A model generated the notes under the pieces. That model had not been told where the DNA came from. It searched no databases and saw nothing but the letters and a program-made list of their open reading frames with translations. From Megaustenia siamemsis (Eukaryota > Mollusca > Gastropoda > Stylommatophora > Ariophantidae), in contig JAVIAB010000073.1 in the NCBI GenBank assembly GCA_032433765.1, positions 69,359,087 through 69,423,086 on the forward strand: DNA of 64,000 bases, in the 5' to 3' direction. Positions within the stretch are counted from its first letter, which is position 1; each line of letters begins with the position of its first letter. A program made the position numbers and the translations under genes. Positions 12,009-22,955 of the stretch are shown piece by piece.

Positions 12009-12340
12009 CAGTCGGTAAAGTATCAAGCGTGCGCTGTTACGTTTATGTTGCTCGATAGTAAAATCAATGGAAACAAATTTAAAGACACTCAGAACAAAAT
12101 GACAAGCTTCCAGCATGTAAATGTTTGTCTTCCTATAAAGGGCTTGCAGAAAATCGTGTTATGAGAGAGCAGAATGTATGAATCGACTACAACATGACGT
12201 TCTTTCTGGGCGCAATAACGTAATTGTGTGTGTGTTTTATATACATTAGTAAGTCTGTGACCAGAGGCTGAAACCTGAATAGGGTTTAGCTGCTGACGCT
12301 AAAAATGAAAAGAAAACATCGTATAATGGTGAGCAGTACT
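12009..12340. other. Unassigned spacer
   Basis: No gene or repeat is recognised before the LINE G tail begins. A short open frame at 11,973-12,164 has no domain. Confidence 0.35.
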
Positions 12341-12645
12341 ATCTAACACTGCCGTTAATAACCGAATAGCAAAGCAAGCCTCAGGTGGGAAACAACAGGT
12401 AAGAAGAAAAGAGGTCGACCCAGAGAGACACTGAGAAGAACATTGATCAGAGTGGCAAGCGCAGCATGAATCGGCTCTTTCAATGAGATAGAGTTGCTTG
12501 CACAGAACAGAGACAAATGATGAGATTTGGTAAAAGATCTTTACAAGGATTGAAAACTGCTGGAATAAAAATTTAGATAAAAGAAAGAGTACCTTGGTCT
12601 CTGCTCAATGGGCCGGCTACGGCTCGAAAGGTCAATAGATGGATA
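12341..12645 (+). mobile_element. LINE family G, 3' end
   Basis: This 300-bp piece matches the 3' ends at 19.14-19.43 and 48.23-49.85 kb: 'GGGAAACAACAGGTAAG', 'GAGAGACACTGAGAAG', 'ATCTTTACAAGGATTG' and 'GGCTACGGCTCGAAAGG', with a short ATAGATGGATAG tail. It encodes the remnant of the 'KRGRPRETLRRTLIR' C-terminus with stops. It is strongly 5'-truncated, as expected from incomplete target-primed reverse transcription. Confidence 0.85.
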
Positions 12646-12850
12646 GAATGGTGCCACCGTAGAGCTGCGGTTAATGAGCTCGATATTGAGATCAAGAGCT
12701 GAGTTCGATCCGATCGACTGCTTCTAGTTTACCCACTCTTAAATGCATATAGGATTTTTCTGGGAAAGAAAGACAGGCGTGGCGTAGTACTGACCATATG
12801 ACCCAAATGTATATCGGGAATTAAATAAAAAGATGTGGTCGCTTAATATC
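12646..12850 (+). mobile_element. tRNA-derived SINE-like element
   Basis: Right after the LINE G tail comes a tRNA-like stretch with 'TAGAGCTGCGGTTAATG' (A-box-like) and 'GAGTTCGATCC' (a good RNA polymerase III B box, near 12,712). It is followed by a body containing 'TTTACCCACTC', 'TTTTTCTGGGAAAG' and 'GGCGTGGCGTAGTACTG'. Similar bodies follow tRNA-like heads in some invertebrate SINEs, which is a resemblance from memory, not a search. The A-rich 'AATTAAATAAAAAG' may be the tail. No target duplication is clear. Confidence 0.5.
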
Positions 12851-12964
12851 AAATTCTATGTGTGCTCCGGCTGTAACGATTGTTTATATAGTCTTATTAA
12901 TTTCTTTTTTGGTAAAACCTTGTTTTACGTTTAGCGTGAGATGGATGTTGCTGTAAGCGGGTTA

Positions 12965-14482
12965 TGTGAAACATAATGTAGGGAAAACATTCTCCGTAGA
13001 GTCCAGACATAATGTAGGGAAAACATTCTCCGTTGAGTCCAGACATAATGTAGGGAAAACATTCTCCGTGGAGTCCTGACATAATGTAGGGAAAACATTC
13101 TCCGTGGAGTCCAGACATATGTAGGGAAACATTCTCCATGGAGTCCAGACATAATGTAGGGAAAACATTCTCCGTGGAGTCCAGACATAATGTAGGGAAA
13201 ACATTCTCCATGGAGTCCTGACATAATGTAGGGAAAACATTCTCTGTGGAGTCCAGACATAATGTAGGGAAAACATTCTCCGTACAGTCCAGACATAATG
13301 TAGGGAAAACATTCTCCGTGGAGTCCAGACATAATGTAAGGAAAAATTATCTGTGGAGTCCAGACATAAAGTAAGGAAAACATTCTCCGTGGAGTCCAGA
13401 CATAATGTAAGGAAAAAATTATCCGTGGAGTCCAGACATAATGTAAGGAAAACATTCTCAGTGGAGTCCAGACATAATGTAAGAAAAACATTCTCCATGG
13501 AGTCCTGACATAATGTAGGGAAAACATTCTCCGTGGAGTCCAAACATAATGTAAGGAAAAAATTATCCGTGGAGTCCAGACATAATGTAAGGAAAACATT
13601 CTCCGTGGAGTCCTGACATAATGTAGGGAAAACATTCTCTTTGGAGTCCTGACATAATGTAAGGAAAACATTCTCCGTGGAGTCCAGACATAATGTAAGG
13701 AAAATATTCTCAGTGGAGTCCAGACATAATGTAAGGAAAACATTCTCCGTGGAGTCCAGACATAATGTAAGGAAAATATTCTCCGTGAAGTCCAGACATA
13801 AAGTAAGGAAAACATTCTCCGTAGAGTCCAGACATAATGTAAGGAAAATATTCTCCGTGGAGTCCCGACATAATGTAAGGAAAACATTCTCCGTGGAGTC
13901 CAGACAATGTAAGAAAAACATTCTCCATGGAGTCCTGACATAATGTAAGGAAAACATTCTCCGTGGAGTCCAGACATAATGTAGGGAAAACATTCTCCGT
14001 GGAGTCCAGACATAATGTAAGGAAAACACTCTCTTTGGAGTCCAGACATAATGTAAGGAAAATATTCTCCTTGGAGTCCACACATAAAGTAAGAAAACAT
14101 TCTTCTTGGAGTCCAGACATAATGTAAGGAAAACAATCTCCGTTGAGTCCAGACATAAAGTAAGGAAAACATTCTCAGTGGAGTCCAGACATAATGTAAG
14201 GAAAACATTCTCTTTGGAGTCCAGACATAATGTAGGGAAAACATTCTCTTTTGAATCCAGACATAGTGTAAGGAAAACATTCTCTTTGGAGTCCAGACAT
14301 AATGTAAGGAAAACATTCTCGTGGAGTCCAGACATAATGTAAGGAAAACATTCTCCGTGGAGTCCAGACATAATGTAAGGAAAACATTCTCGTGGAGTCC
14401 AGACATAATGTAAGGAAAACATCCACTTTGGAGTCCAGACATAATGTAAGGAAAACATTCTCCGTTGAGTGCAGACATATCC
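12965..14482. repeat. Minisatellite, 36-bp unit
   Basis: About 42 units hold 'GGAGTCCAGACATAATG', 'TAAGGAAAACATT' and 'CTCCGT'. The left third mostly has TAGGG, the rest TAAGG. Variants of the last block (CTCCAT, CTCAGT, CTCTTT) often fit CpG decay. Thirty-six is a multiple of three, so minus-strand frames stay open for over 500 codons with a 12-residue period. These are artefacts of an array without stops. Single-base length variants shift the frame several times. Confidence 0.95.
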
Positions 14483-14935
14483 TCTGCGATTGTAGCTAAA
14501 AAATGTTTTTTTTTGTTGTTTCTGAAACACAAACAAGTCAAAGAAACCAGAACTATGATTTAACTACAACTTGGTAAGTTTAACAATTAAGAGTTAGTTG
14601 TATGTAAAAATAAGGAAGAGATCACTTATCTTCGTAATCAATTGTATTTGTATCTATGTTGCGTTAATATTGATAAGCCGTGTTGCAGTTGAATCCTAGT
14701 TTCTACTAGTGTGTGCTGTCTTGTGTTCCTGACGAAGACCATTTTCAAGGCGGCAACGTTTGCATGTCGTCCGTTATTACCATAAAACTGTAACCAAACA
14801 TGTTTTTGGTCTTTTTATGTTACCCTTTCACCAGTTTTACTGCCGCAGCCACGCGTGTGCCAATTCCACAGAGCCCAAAATGAATTGCTTCGTTAATGAC
14901 GGCTTTGAGCTCGAGTTCTTTCAATATACTGAAGG
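14483..14935. other. Unassigned spacer
   Basis: AT-rich DNA with no recognisable gene. A segment near 14.64-14.77 kb ('GCCGTGTTGCAGTTGAAT', 'CCTGACGAAGACC') is reminiscent of dispersed-repeat sequence but matches nothing else in the window well enough to call. Confidence 0.35.
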
Positions 14936-15412
14936 TTGATCTATACTGTCCTGGTCACTCAGCAGATTTGTTCTGTCCTGGTCACTCAGCGGTTTTGTTC
15001 TGTCCTGGTCACTCAGCAGATTTGTTCTGTCCTGGTCACTCAGCGGTTTTGTTCTGTCCTGGTCACTCATCAGATTTGTTCTGTCCTGGTCACTCAGCAG
15101 ATTTGTTCTGTCCTGGTCACTCAGCAGATTTGTTCTGTCCTGGTCACTCATCAGACCTGTTCTGTCCTGGTCACTCAGCAGATTTGTTCTGTCCTGGTCA
15201 CTCAGCAGATTTGTTCTGTCCTGGTCACTCAGCAGATTTTGTTCTGTCCTGGTCACTCAGCAGATCTATACTGTCCTGGTCACTCAGCAGATCTATACTG
15301 TTCTGTCCTGGTCACTCAGCGGTTTTGTTCTGTCCTGGTCACTCAGCAGATCTATACTGTCCTGGTCACTCAGCAGATCTGTTCTTCCTGGTCACTCAGT
15401 ACTTCTCACGAG
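14936..15412. repeat. Minisatellite, 27-bp unit
   Basis: About 17 units: 'TGTCCTGGTCACTCAGCAG' with 'ATTTGTTC', 'ATCTATAC' or 'GTTTTGTTC' variants. AGCGG versus AGCAG alternates between neighbouring units at the left. The 27-bp unit is in frame, giving both-strand open frames with nine-residue periods ('FCPGHSADL', 'LLSDQDRTN'), which I do not treat as proteins. Confidence 0.94.
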
Positions 15413-16247
15413 TCAGTATCAATGAACGTAACATGTTTGCAAAGATTTCTTTGATCGTATTTGTTAAAAAGGTGGCACGGTGATATAATGGGAACGTAGG
15501 TGTGGGGAATCGGGAGTCAAGCCAAGCACAAGTAGGACGGGGCAATGGAAGGGCGAGTCACTTTCCTCTGTGTTTGTCTGACGACTAATCCTCTTCTCTA
15601 AAAGGACGTTAATTGTGTAAAGAAGCGTTGTTTGTGGATTTACATAAGGCAGCGATATCTGCGCATTCTTGTAAATACATTCTCCTCGACCACTGTACGT
15701 TCGGTTACTGGTTACCGTCACTCTTGGCTTGCTTTGTCCAGATTGGTTGTCTGTTAACAGAGCCACAACGGAAATGTGGAGTAGATTCTTTATCAACTGT
15801 TGTCCTTATCATATTCAGCTCGAGTGATAATCAGCGTATTGGTCCTCAAAGGGCAGGTCTCTTTCTTGTCCTCCTATTATTCCTTATTTTTCTTCTTCTC
15901 GTTGCTGTCAGTTTTGTAGTCCAGTTGCTGTATTCTTGAGGTCTTTATGGAGTCCAACAAGTTTTGTGTTGACACTTATCTCGGTGAGCCTATCTACTGT
16001 TCTTAATTGACTAAAAATGTGGCAATCCTGAAATGCTTTCGCTGTCTATACTGCATGTCTAAACACGTACTTGAGTAATGCGACCAGACTTCGTATAAGT
16101 GATAGCCTGTTGTGTCTAAGGCGGAGCTAGATCGTTTTTTTTTGCTTGTTAGCTCGGTATAGTTGTCATCTACTTGAATAAATATAGTAGCCTTGATTTA
16201 GTTTCTCTTTCCTTGTAATCTGATTGTTTGTTCCAACTGTTCCTTTA
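15413..16247. other. Unique intergenic DNA
   Basis: No element is recognised. At about 15.47-15.56 kb the text 'GGTGGCACGGTGATATAATG' has a faint resemblance to a tRNA A box but no B box follows. Short open frames on both strands (15.46-15.94 kb) have no domain. Confidence 0.35.
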
Positions 16248-16581
16248 ATACTCATTCTGTCACTAGTCTTTCATTGTCGAGTATACTACCGGGTCATTAT
16301 ATCTATCCACTGTAACAATACTCCTTCTGTCACTAGTCTTTCATTGTCGAGTATACTACCGGGTCATTATATCTATCCACTGTAACAATACTCCTTCTGT
16401 CACTAGTCTTTCATTGTCGGGTATACTACCGGGTCATTATATCTATCCACTGTAACAATACTCATTCTGTCACTAGTCTTTCATTGTCGGTATACTACCG
16501 GGTTATTATATCTACCCACTGTAACAATACTCCTTCTGTCACTAGTCTTTCATTGTCGATGATACTACCGGGTAATTATAT
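16248..16581. repeat. Minisatellite, 70-bp unit, left part
   Basis: About 4.8 units of a 70-bp repeat containing 'CTGTCACTAGTCTTTCATTG', 'GTATACTACCGGGTCATTA' and 'CACTGTAACAATACTC'. CACTAGTC starts at 16,261 and 16,331 give the period. It continues in phase at 17,135 after an inserted LINE end. Confidence 0.95.
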
Positions 16582-17134
16582 ATATATGGCCCTTTTCGTC
16601 TTGTCAGACGGTCTAGTGGAGGCTATTGCGTATTTTTTTGAGGTATTGTTTTTGCCGAACAGCTTCTCTCGTGGCTAATTCTACCAATGTTTGACAAACA
16701 CACGCGGTCACATAATGAACAGGTCAGGCTCGCTGGTCCACAGGGTTTACATCCTTTTTCATGAGTCTCTTCTCTTCTAAGTCCTGTCTTAGAACAGTCT
16801 CAAATGTTGTTATACCGTTCCTTATACGCGCTCTCCATGATGTGCGATCACTTGCCAGATGTTGCCAGTCGTTTTCACAGATGGCGAAGTCTTTCAGAGA
16901 TGATTTGCAGATATCTCTATATCGTAGTTTAGGTCTGCCGATTTGTCGTTTTCCGTGTTTTAGCTCGCCATATAGTATTTGCCTAGGAATGCGTTTTTCT
17001 TCCATCCGTTGGACATGCCCCAGCCATCTTAGCCTTCGACTTCTGAGCATCGACATGATTGTTAGGGTCTTAGCACGTTGCAGGACAGTTAAGTTGGTTA
17101 TTTTGTCCTGCCATTTGATGTGCATTATTTAAAT
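16582..17134 (-). mobile_element. LINE family D 3' end inserted into the 70-bp array
   Basis: The minus strand encodes a 133-codon LINE C-terminus at 16724-17125: 'HIKWQDKITN', 'RSRRLRWLGHVQRM', 'QILYGELKHGKRQIGRPKL', 'DRTSWRA', then a stop and a short 3' UTR with a (TA)n tail at 16.58 kb. This is a severely 5'-truncated insertion. The array reads TTATAT on both sides (16,576-16,581 and 17,135-17,140), and the 70-bp unit resumes exactly in phase, so TTATAT is the probable target duplication. Confidence 0.88.
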
Positions 17135-17512
17135 TTATATCTATTCACTGTAACAATACTCCTTCTGTCACTAGTCTTTCATTGTCGAGTATACTACCGG
17201 GTCATTATATCTATTCACTGTAACAATACTCCTTCTGTCACTAGTCTTTCATTGTCGAGTATACTACCGGGTCATTATATCTATTCACTGTAACAATACT
17301 CCTTCTGTCACTAGTCTTTCATTGTCGAGTATACTACCGGGTCATTATATCTATTCACTGTAACAATACTCCTTCTGTCACTAGTCTTTCATTGTCGATG
17401 ATACTACCGGGTCATTATATCTATTCACTGTAACAATACTCCTTCTGTCACTAGTCTTTCATTGTCGAGTATACTACCGGGTCATTATATCTATTCACTG
17501 TAACAATACTCC
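17135..17512. repeat. Minisatellite, 70-bp unit, right part
   Basis: About 5.3 units of the same 70-bp repeat as at 16.25 kb, more uniform than the left part ('ATCTATTCACTG' here against 'ATCTATCCACTG' on the left). The last unit ends at 'CTCCTCTTTGG'. Confidence 0.95.
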
Positions 17513-17639
17513 TCTTTGGTGTTTTTTCCACACAAGGCTTCTATTATTTGTTCTGGTAGTTTATCATTGTAAAGGACGTTTTAGAAGTGAGTTTATACAG
17601 CTGGCTGCAGGAACTACAAACGTTTGCTCTTTACGTCTT

Positions 17640-18437
17640 CTGTTGATCAGAACTTGATAGTTGCCTCAACAATGTGAGGTCGATGTTAATAGTACATTGT
17701 CTTCGTCTTTCTCGTCTTCTTTTTCTTCAGTATTGTCCCGTTACGCTGAGAGTCGTTGGAGACGCCGCTTCATCAACCTTCTTAATTTGTCGCAAACTTT
17801 GGTCATTGTTTCGAGCATTGCGAAATCGAGGCCTGTCCATTCTTTCCTGTAGTCTTCCCATTCTTTCTTCTTCTCCCACTTTTTACAGTTCTTTGCAGAC
17901 TGATCTTTGTCATTCTAGACGATCGAGATACGTAGCTATAATTTTTCATTTTGCGTTTCTTCACAATAGTTAAAGATGTTCCCCGATTGTTTCGTGCCTT
18001 TTTTTCGAACTTTTTCATTTATGATACGATTTAAGTAACAGATTCCCAAAATCTTGCGATAACATTTAATCTTCATAGCTTGTATTTTCTCTGTAACTTC
18101 ACTGTAATGGTCCACGTTTCGTAACTGTAGAGACAAAATTATACAACAAGGGTGCACATCAGCCTGCATTAGAGCCAAAAGTGATGCTCTTTTCTTTCCA
18201 AATTGGTTTTAGCCTTGCAGTGACTCCTGTAGTCTGCTATTGTAGCCAATGCTTCTGAGTCAGAGCATTCCCCCCTGGCAATTGATCCTAAATATTTAAT
18301 TTTGTCAAATTCATGTGAATTTTTAATCCCCTTAGGATTATTGGCAATCAATCCGCTTAATATGCATCAGATGGTTTATCTAATCGTTGTACCAGATTTA
18401 TGAGTTCTTTTTCTATTCTTGCTAAACCATCGATAAA
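17640..18437 (-). mobile_element. LINE family F, C-terminal RT fragment
   Basis: Minus-strand codons, across several frameshifts, read 'SIDGLARIEKEL' (just after the YADD motif, near 18.43 kb), 'LVQRLDKPSDAY', 'IKYLGSIA' (18.30 kb), 'KIQAMKIKCYRKILGI' (18.09 kb), 'NEKVRKK' and 'LTIVKKRKMKNYSYVSRSS' (17.96 kb). This is the C-terminal half of a widespread invertebrate LINE lineage whose consensus has IDGLA, YLGSI and CYRKIL at these places. All frames are broken. Its 5' side is joined head-to-head to a LINE G copy. Confidence 0.8.
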
Positions 18438-19436
18438 CTGGGGTAAACAAAGGATGTATTTTATCGCCCTTGTTATTTGGAGTTGTTATGGACTTCAAAA
18501 TGAAGAAATACTGCGCTAGTAATAAAGGCATCGAATGGATACAAAGAGACCATTAGGAGGACTTCGACTTTACTGATGACATAGTCCTCATTAGCAGTAA
18601 GATAAAAACGATGATGGAAAAACACAAGTGAACTATCATAAATAGCCAGCAAAATTGGGCTTGTGATCAATTAAAAAAAAAAACTAGTCATGAAAAGCTT
18701 AATTCCAACAGATCACAGAATATACATGGAAAACAAACCAGTGGAAGAGATCGACCACTATATATCTTGGAAGTCACATTGATCGGGAGGAGGATACAAG
18801 TAAAGAAATTAGAATCAGAATAGCTAAAGCAGCAATGTCTTTCAGAAGCCTTGACAAGTGGTGGAAATCAAAACTCATCAGCACAAACACAAAACTTAGA
18901 CTATTCAAATCAAAGATACTATTAACCCATACGTTTGCACATGAGAGCTGGAAAACAACAAGAGACATAGAAAAAAAGTTGAATGCATTTGAAAATAAAT
19001 GTCTAAGGAAAAATACTTGGTATAGCGTGGAACGAATTCAAAACAAACGAGGAAATTAGAAAAATCGCCAATCAACCACTATATCTTCAGTAATAAAGAA
19101 AAGACGATGGTCATATGTTGGACATTTGATGAGGAAATAATAACCGAATAACAAAGCAAGCCCTCATGTGGGAAACAACAGGTAAGAAGAAAAGTGGTCG
19201 ACCCAGAGAGACACTGAGAAGAACATTGATCAGAGAGGCAAGAGCTGCAGGAATCGGCTCCCTCAATGAGATAGAGTTGCTTGCACAGAGCAGAGACAAA
19301 TGGCGAGATTTTATAAAAGATCTTTACAAGGATTGAAAACTGCTAGAATAGAAATTTAGATAAGAGAACGAGGTCTATGCCCTATGGGCCAGCTACGGCT
19401 CGAAAGGCCAATAGATAGATAAATAAACCACCGATG
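18438..19436 (+). mobile_element. LINE family G, RT fragment with 3' end
   Basis: It begins inside RT motif B ('KGCILSPLLF'-like codons at 18.45 kb), then 'EDFDFTDDIVLIS' (decayed motif C), 'EKLNSNRSQN', 'MSFRSLDKWWKSKLIS' (18.84 kb), and the 3' end 'GGGAAACAACAGGTAAG' and 'GCTACGGCTCGAAAGG' with an ATAGATAGATAAA tail. Stops and shifts are frequent. It matches the copy at 47.69-49.85 kb over its whole 3' half. Confidence 0.85.
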
Positions 19437-19439
19437 TCA

Positions 19440-20100
19440 TCTATCAAGTGCAAGTTTTAATAATTCAGCCAGCAATAGTGACAGTACTGTCGTGGTCCTC
19501 TAAAGCAGCTGTCATGGTTCTGAAGAAATTTCAATAAGATAGAGTAAGCAGCCTCGTCGAACTGTTTTCCTGAACCATACCCGAGTTGTCTGTTGATGAG
19601 TAGTGCTCTAGTAGCTATGTCGTTGAGTTTATACTTCCAGCTATGTTGGCACCAATGTTGTACATCCTCATCATCGTCCGTGGGCTGCATGCCAAATTCT
19701 TTTCTGAAGTCTATGAACACATGGCATTTTGGTGTTGGAGCTGTTTCTCTCATGGAATGGTCACATGACATTGTCTCAGATTTACTTTCTTTGAAAAAGT
19801 AATGATTAAGGACTAGATCAATGTTGATTGTCTCTATACAGTCTGTTAAGTCTTGTTGCAGATAACAGTTAGAACATTTTTTAGGGCTTCTGTCCGAATT
19901 CAGCTGGAATATATCCACGCTATTGGCTTTTCATTGTTCAGGTTTTCACGACTGCTTTAAATTCCTCGCAAAGTACAAGATAGTCTTCTTCTCCTACAGA
20001 CTGTTGGCACTGTAGTATAACTGAATCTAGTTACCTTATACCTTGATTATTCAAAATAGGTCTGTCTTGTTCCTGTTAATCGAATGTGTTTATAACAGCG
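19440..20100 (-). pseudogene. Unidentified decayed coding sequence (possible)
   Basis: A minus-strand open frame of 153 codons (19457-19918) has ordinary protein composition, unlike the array frames: 'DCIETINIDLVLNHYF', 'CHVFIDFRKEFGMQP', 'NDIATRALLINRQLGYGSG'. Upstream, another frame carries 'LDSVILQCQQSVGEEDYLV' between two stops and ends just before this frame opens, as expected for a decayed longer gene. I do not recognise the protein. It could be part of an unfamiliar transposon, since the flanks are LINEs, or a host gene remnant. The call rests on composition alone. Confidence 0.35.
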
Positions 20101-20112
20101 AAGTTTCTACTT

Positions 20113-21553
20113 TATATATATCATCATCTCAAGTATCGGGCCTGCTGGCGTAGGTGATCTTGTCTCTCCACAACATTCGATCTCGATAGTTATATCATTT
20201 CTGTTGTTGACCTTCTGTCAAGCCATTCTCTTAAGCTGTCTGGTATTTTTCTCTTTGCTTGCCGCTATCTCTTCGTCCCTCAATTTTCTCAGTTGTTACA
20301 ATATATTCCAGCTGTTCTCTTCTCATTACGTAGCCAAAAAAAATTATGATTGTTTCTTCCTAATATTGGAAATTAGCTATCTCTTTGCTTTGGCCTCTTT
20401 CAGAACGTTTTCATTACTCTTCTTAGCTGTCCATGGTATTCTCAACATTCTTCTGTAATACGACATTTCTACAGACTCCAGTGATTTTCTTGCCTGTTGT
20501 CCTATTGACCATGATTCACATCCATATGTTAAGACTGGCTCTAAATAACATTTAAGAACTCTTTTTCTTGTTTCTATTGTCAAAAATGGATTCCATGGTA
20601 TCTTTCTCATTTTTTGGAAAGCTGCTTTTGTCTGTCCCATTCTGCATCTCACCTCTTTTGTACATTTTCCGTCTGAGGTTAACAAAGTTCCCAAATATTT
20701 AAATTAATTTACCTGTTTATATTGTTCCACTTGTCTTTATTTTGCACTGAGATGATGTCTTTTTCATTGTTGTTACCATTACTTCTGTCTTTTTGCTATT
20801 AAGGCTGAGTCCTTTATTTTTGCTTTCCTTCACTATAATTTCTAACATTTCTTGTAACTCATTTTCACTCTAAGCAATTGAGACTGTCTCATCAGCATAC
20901 CATTAGATTATTTATATTATGACATCCGATTGTTATTCCAGGCATGCCCCTTATGGATCTTAAAATAATCTCACTATAAATATTAAACAAATCTGGTGAC
21001 AGCATACAACCTTGTCTAACACGCTGTTTTATTTGTTGAAACATTCCCATTGATTTCCAGTTCTTATGACCGCTGTTTGTTGCCAGTACATGTTTTTTAT
21101 TATTCTTAGATCTTTGCTGTCTATGTTTATGCTTTCTAAAATTTTGATTTTACTTGGTGCTTTAGTTTGTCAAATGTTTTGGTGTAATCTATGAAACATA
21201 GGTATATAACTGTGTTCACCTCTATGGCTCTTTCTACTAAAGATCTTATGATATAAATGGCATTGCTTGTTCCTTTATCTCCAACAAAACCACACTGTTC
21301 ATCGCTAATTCTGGACTGATTTTGTTTCGCTCTCTTCGTTTGATGATTCTTAGTAATATCTTAGTCATGTGACTCATAAGGCTAATTGTGCGATGATCAT
21401 CGCATTTAATCGCACCAGATTCTTTGTTAGGGCTATGAATATTGATTTGAGCAGGTCGTCTGGTATATATCCGGTGTTGTAGATATCATTCAATATTTTT
21501 GTTATTATTTCTATTCCAAAATCACCCATGACATCAATCTCTTCTTAGTTATC
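20113..21553 (-). mobile_element. LINE family B, RT portion
   Basis: Minus-strand counterpart of the 3.69-5.29 kb copy. From 21.55 kb down it has the linker, 'LMSHMTKILLRI', 'QCGFVG', 'FIDYTKTFDKLKH' (near 21.19 kb), 'NLYADETVSIA'-type motif C (20.89 kb), then 105 open codons at 20377-20694 with 'LTSDGKCTKEVRCRMGQ' and 'CYLEPVLTYGCESW'. Its 3' end reads ...DT, TGA, GATGATGAT at 20.12 kb. Several shifts inactivate it. On its 5' side it meets an endonuclease fragment of opposite orientation. Confidence 0.87.
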
Positions 21554-22500
21554 ATCTAGTAGTCATCTTGGATGCAGGAAGAGCAAGAGCAGTGAAAGGC
21601 TTTTTCCCAATATCTGACAGAGTCCTTTTAGTGAAATTGAATGGAAAACCAATATATATATATAATCTCATATAAGTTTATGCACCAACAGCAGTCTAGG
21701 AGAAACAGTTCATACATTTTACGACGAGTTAAATAAGGCACTTCGTGAAAGCAAACCACGTGACAACACCATAGTTCTATGGGATCTCAACGCAAAAGTA
21801 GGAAAGGAAAGAGTTGAGGAAGTAGTTGGTCATTATAGCTTAGGCGAGAGGAATGAAAGAGGTGACAAACTTATTGACTGGGCAAGAACACACAAACATG
21901 ATGATAGGAAACACCTGGTTTAAGCAACATCCAAGACGTTCTGTGAACATGGAAAAGCCCAGGGACAACGCACGTAATCAAATTGATTATATAATGATAA
22001 GCAATAGATTTAGAAACTCTGGTGTGTGAAAACTAGACCAGGCGCAGATTGCAATAGTGATCATGTACCAGTTGTGGGAAAGCTTAGAGTAAAATTAAAA
22101 AACACAAAACGAGCTTCAGTTAACATCGAGCTAAATTTATATTTACTCAAATCAGACAAGAAGTTGCAAGACAAATATACAATCACAATTCAGAGCCAGT
22201 ACAATGCAATAGAGAAGATACAAAGCATTGATGAACAGTGGGAAATGCTAAAAGAATCAATGCAACAAAACATCAAATGAATTCATACCACCAGTGAGGA
22301 CAAGTTCAAGATATAAATGGATGACAGATGACATTTTGCAGCTAATGGATACAAGAAGAAGAAATAAAGAAAATAAAGATGAGTATAAGAGATTAAATAA
22401 ATTAATTGTAATAAAATGCAATGAAGCAAAAGAAGTTTGGCTAAAACAACCAACGAGAATGAAATGCCAACGAGAGAGAAATTATCCTTCTTGATAATTT
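21554..22500 (+). mobile_element. LINE endonuclease segment, inverted relative to the RT beside it
   Basis: Plus-strand codons give an apurinic-type LINE endonuclease: 'YAPTAV' (21.68 kb), 'TIVLWDLNAKVGKERVEE' (21.77 kb; usually GDFNAKVG), 'GERNERGDKLIDWA' (21.84 kb), 'NQIDYIM' (21.98 kb) and 'RPGADCNSDHVPVVGKL' (22.03 kb), with the catalytic SDHVP motif intact. A linker region follows to about 22.49 kb ('YKWMTDDILQLMDTRRRNK'). Frameshifts near 21.9 and 22.29 kb break the frame. Its start touches the start of the opposite RT copy. Confidence 0.85.
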
Positions 22501-22955
22501 GTCCTGGAGACAAAGGGGAAAGCCAAAATATACTTGAAAGAAATAGAGACGGATAAAGAAAATGGGTAAATACATAAAGCGATTTAAGAAAATAACAAAA
22601 AACAGGGCGGCTTGGAAAGTGTTTGTTGATGACTCCACGAGGGAGAGAAGAAGAAGAATGAAAATCTGCCACTGGTATAATGTATTTCACTTTGTACCAA
22701 CCGAAAAATGTATTAAATGAGATTGTTAAGTTTATTGCATAATTTGCATTTGTTATTATTTTTAGGTCTTGATGTTGATTTTATGCTAATTAAGGGCGCG
22801 CATCATTAGGCTCTTCGACGTTTACAACTTGTAGTGCCCCTTAATTGCTTTATCTCGCCTTGTTTTCGTGCTGCGTCTATTTACTTATGAATAGATGGTA
22901 GAATAGCTAACCAAGTGTTTGGTTTTAGGCTATACAATTTCTTTTGTAAGCCACG
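22501..22955. other. LINE remnant and unassigned spacer
   Basis: The first 190 bp still look LINE-derived ('NRAAWKVFVDDS' on the plus strand, like a LINE C-terminus). From about 22.70 kb no feature is recognised until the 29-bp array. Confidence 0.4.

Noticed and set aside
12931..14541. Minus-strand frames of over 500 codons with a 12-residue period.
   Set aside because: The 36-bp unit is in frame and stop-free. Single-base unit variants shift between frames with no sign of selection for one of them.
14936..15412. Regularly spaced repeats that could suggest a CRISPR array.
   Set aside because: Units are contiguous with no unique spacers, and the surroundings are eukaryotic LINEs. The same applies to all other arrays here.
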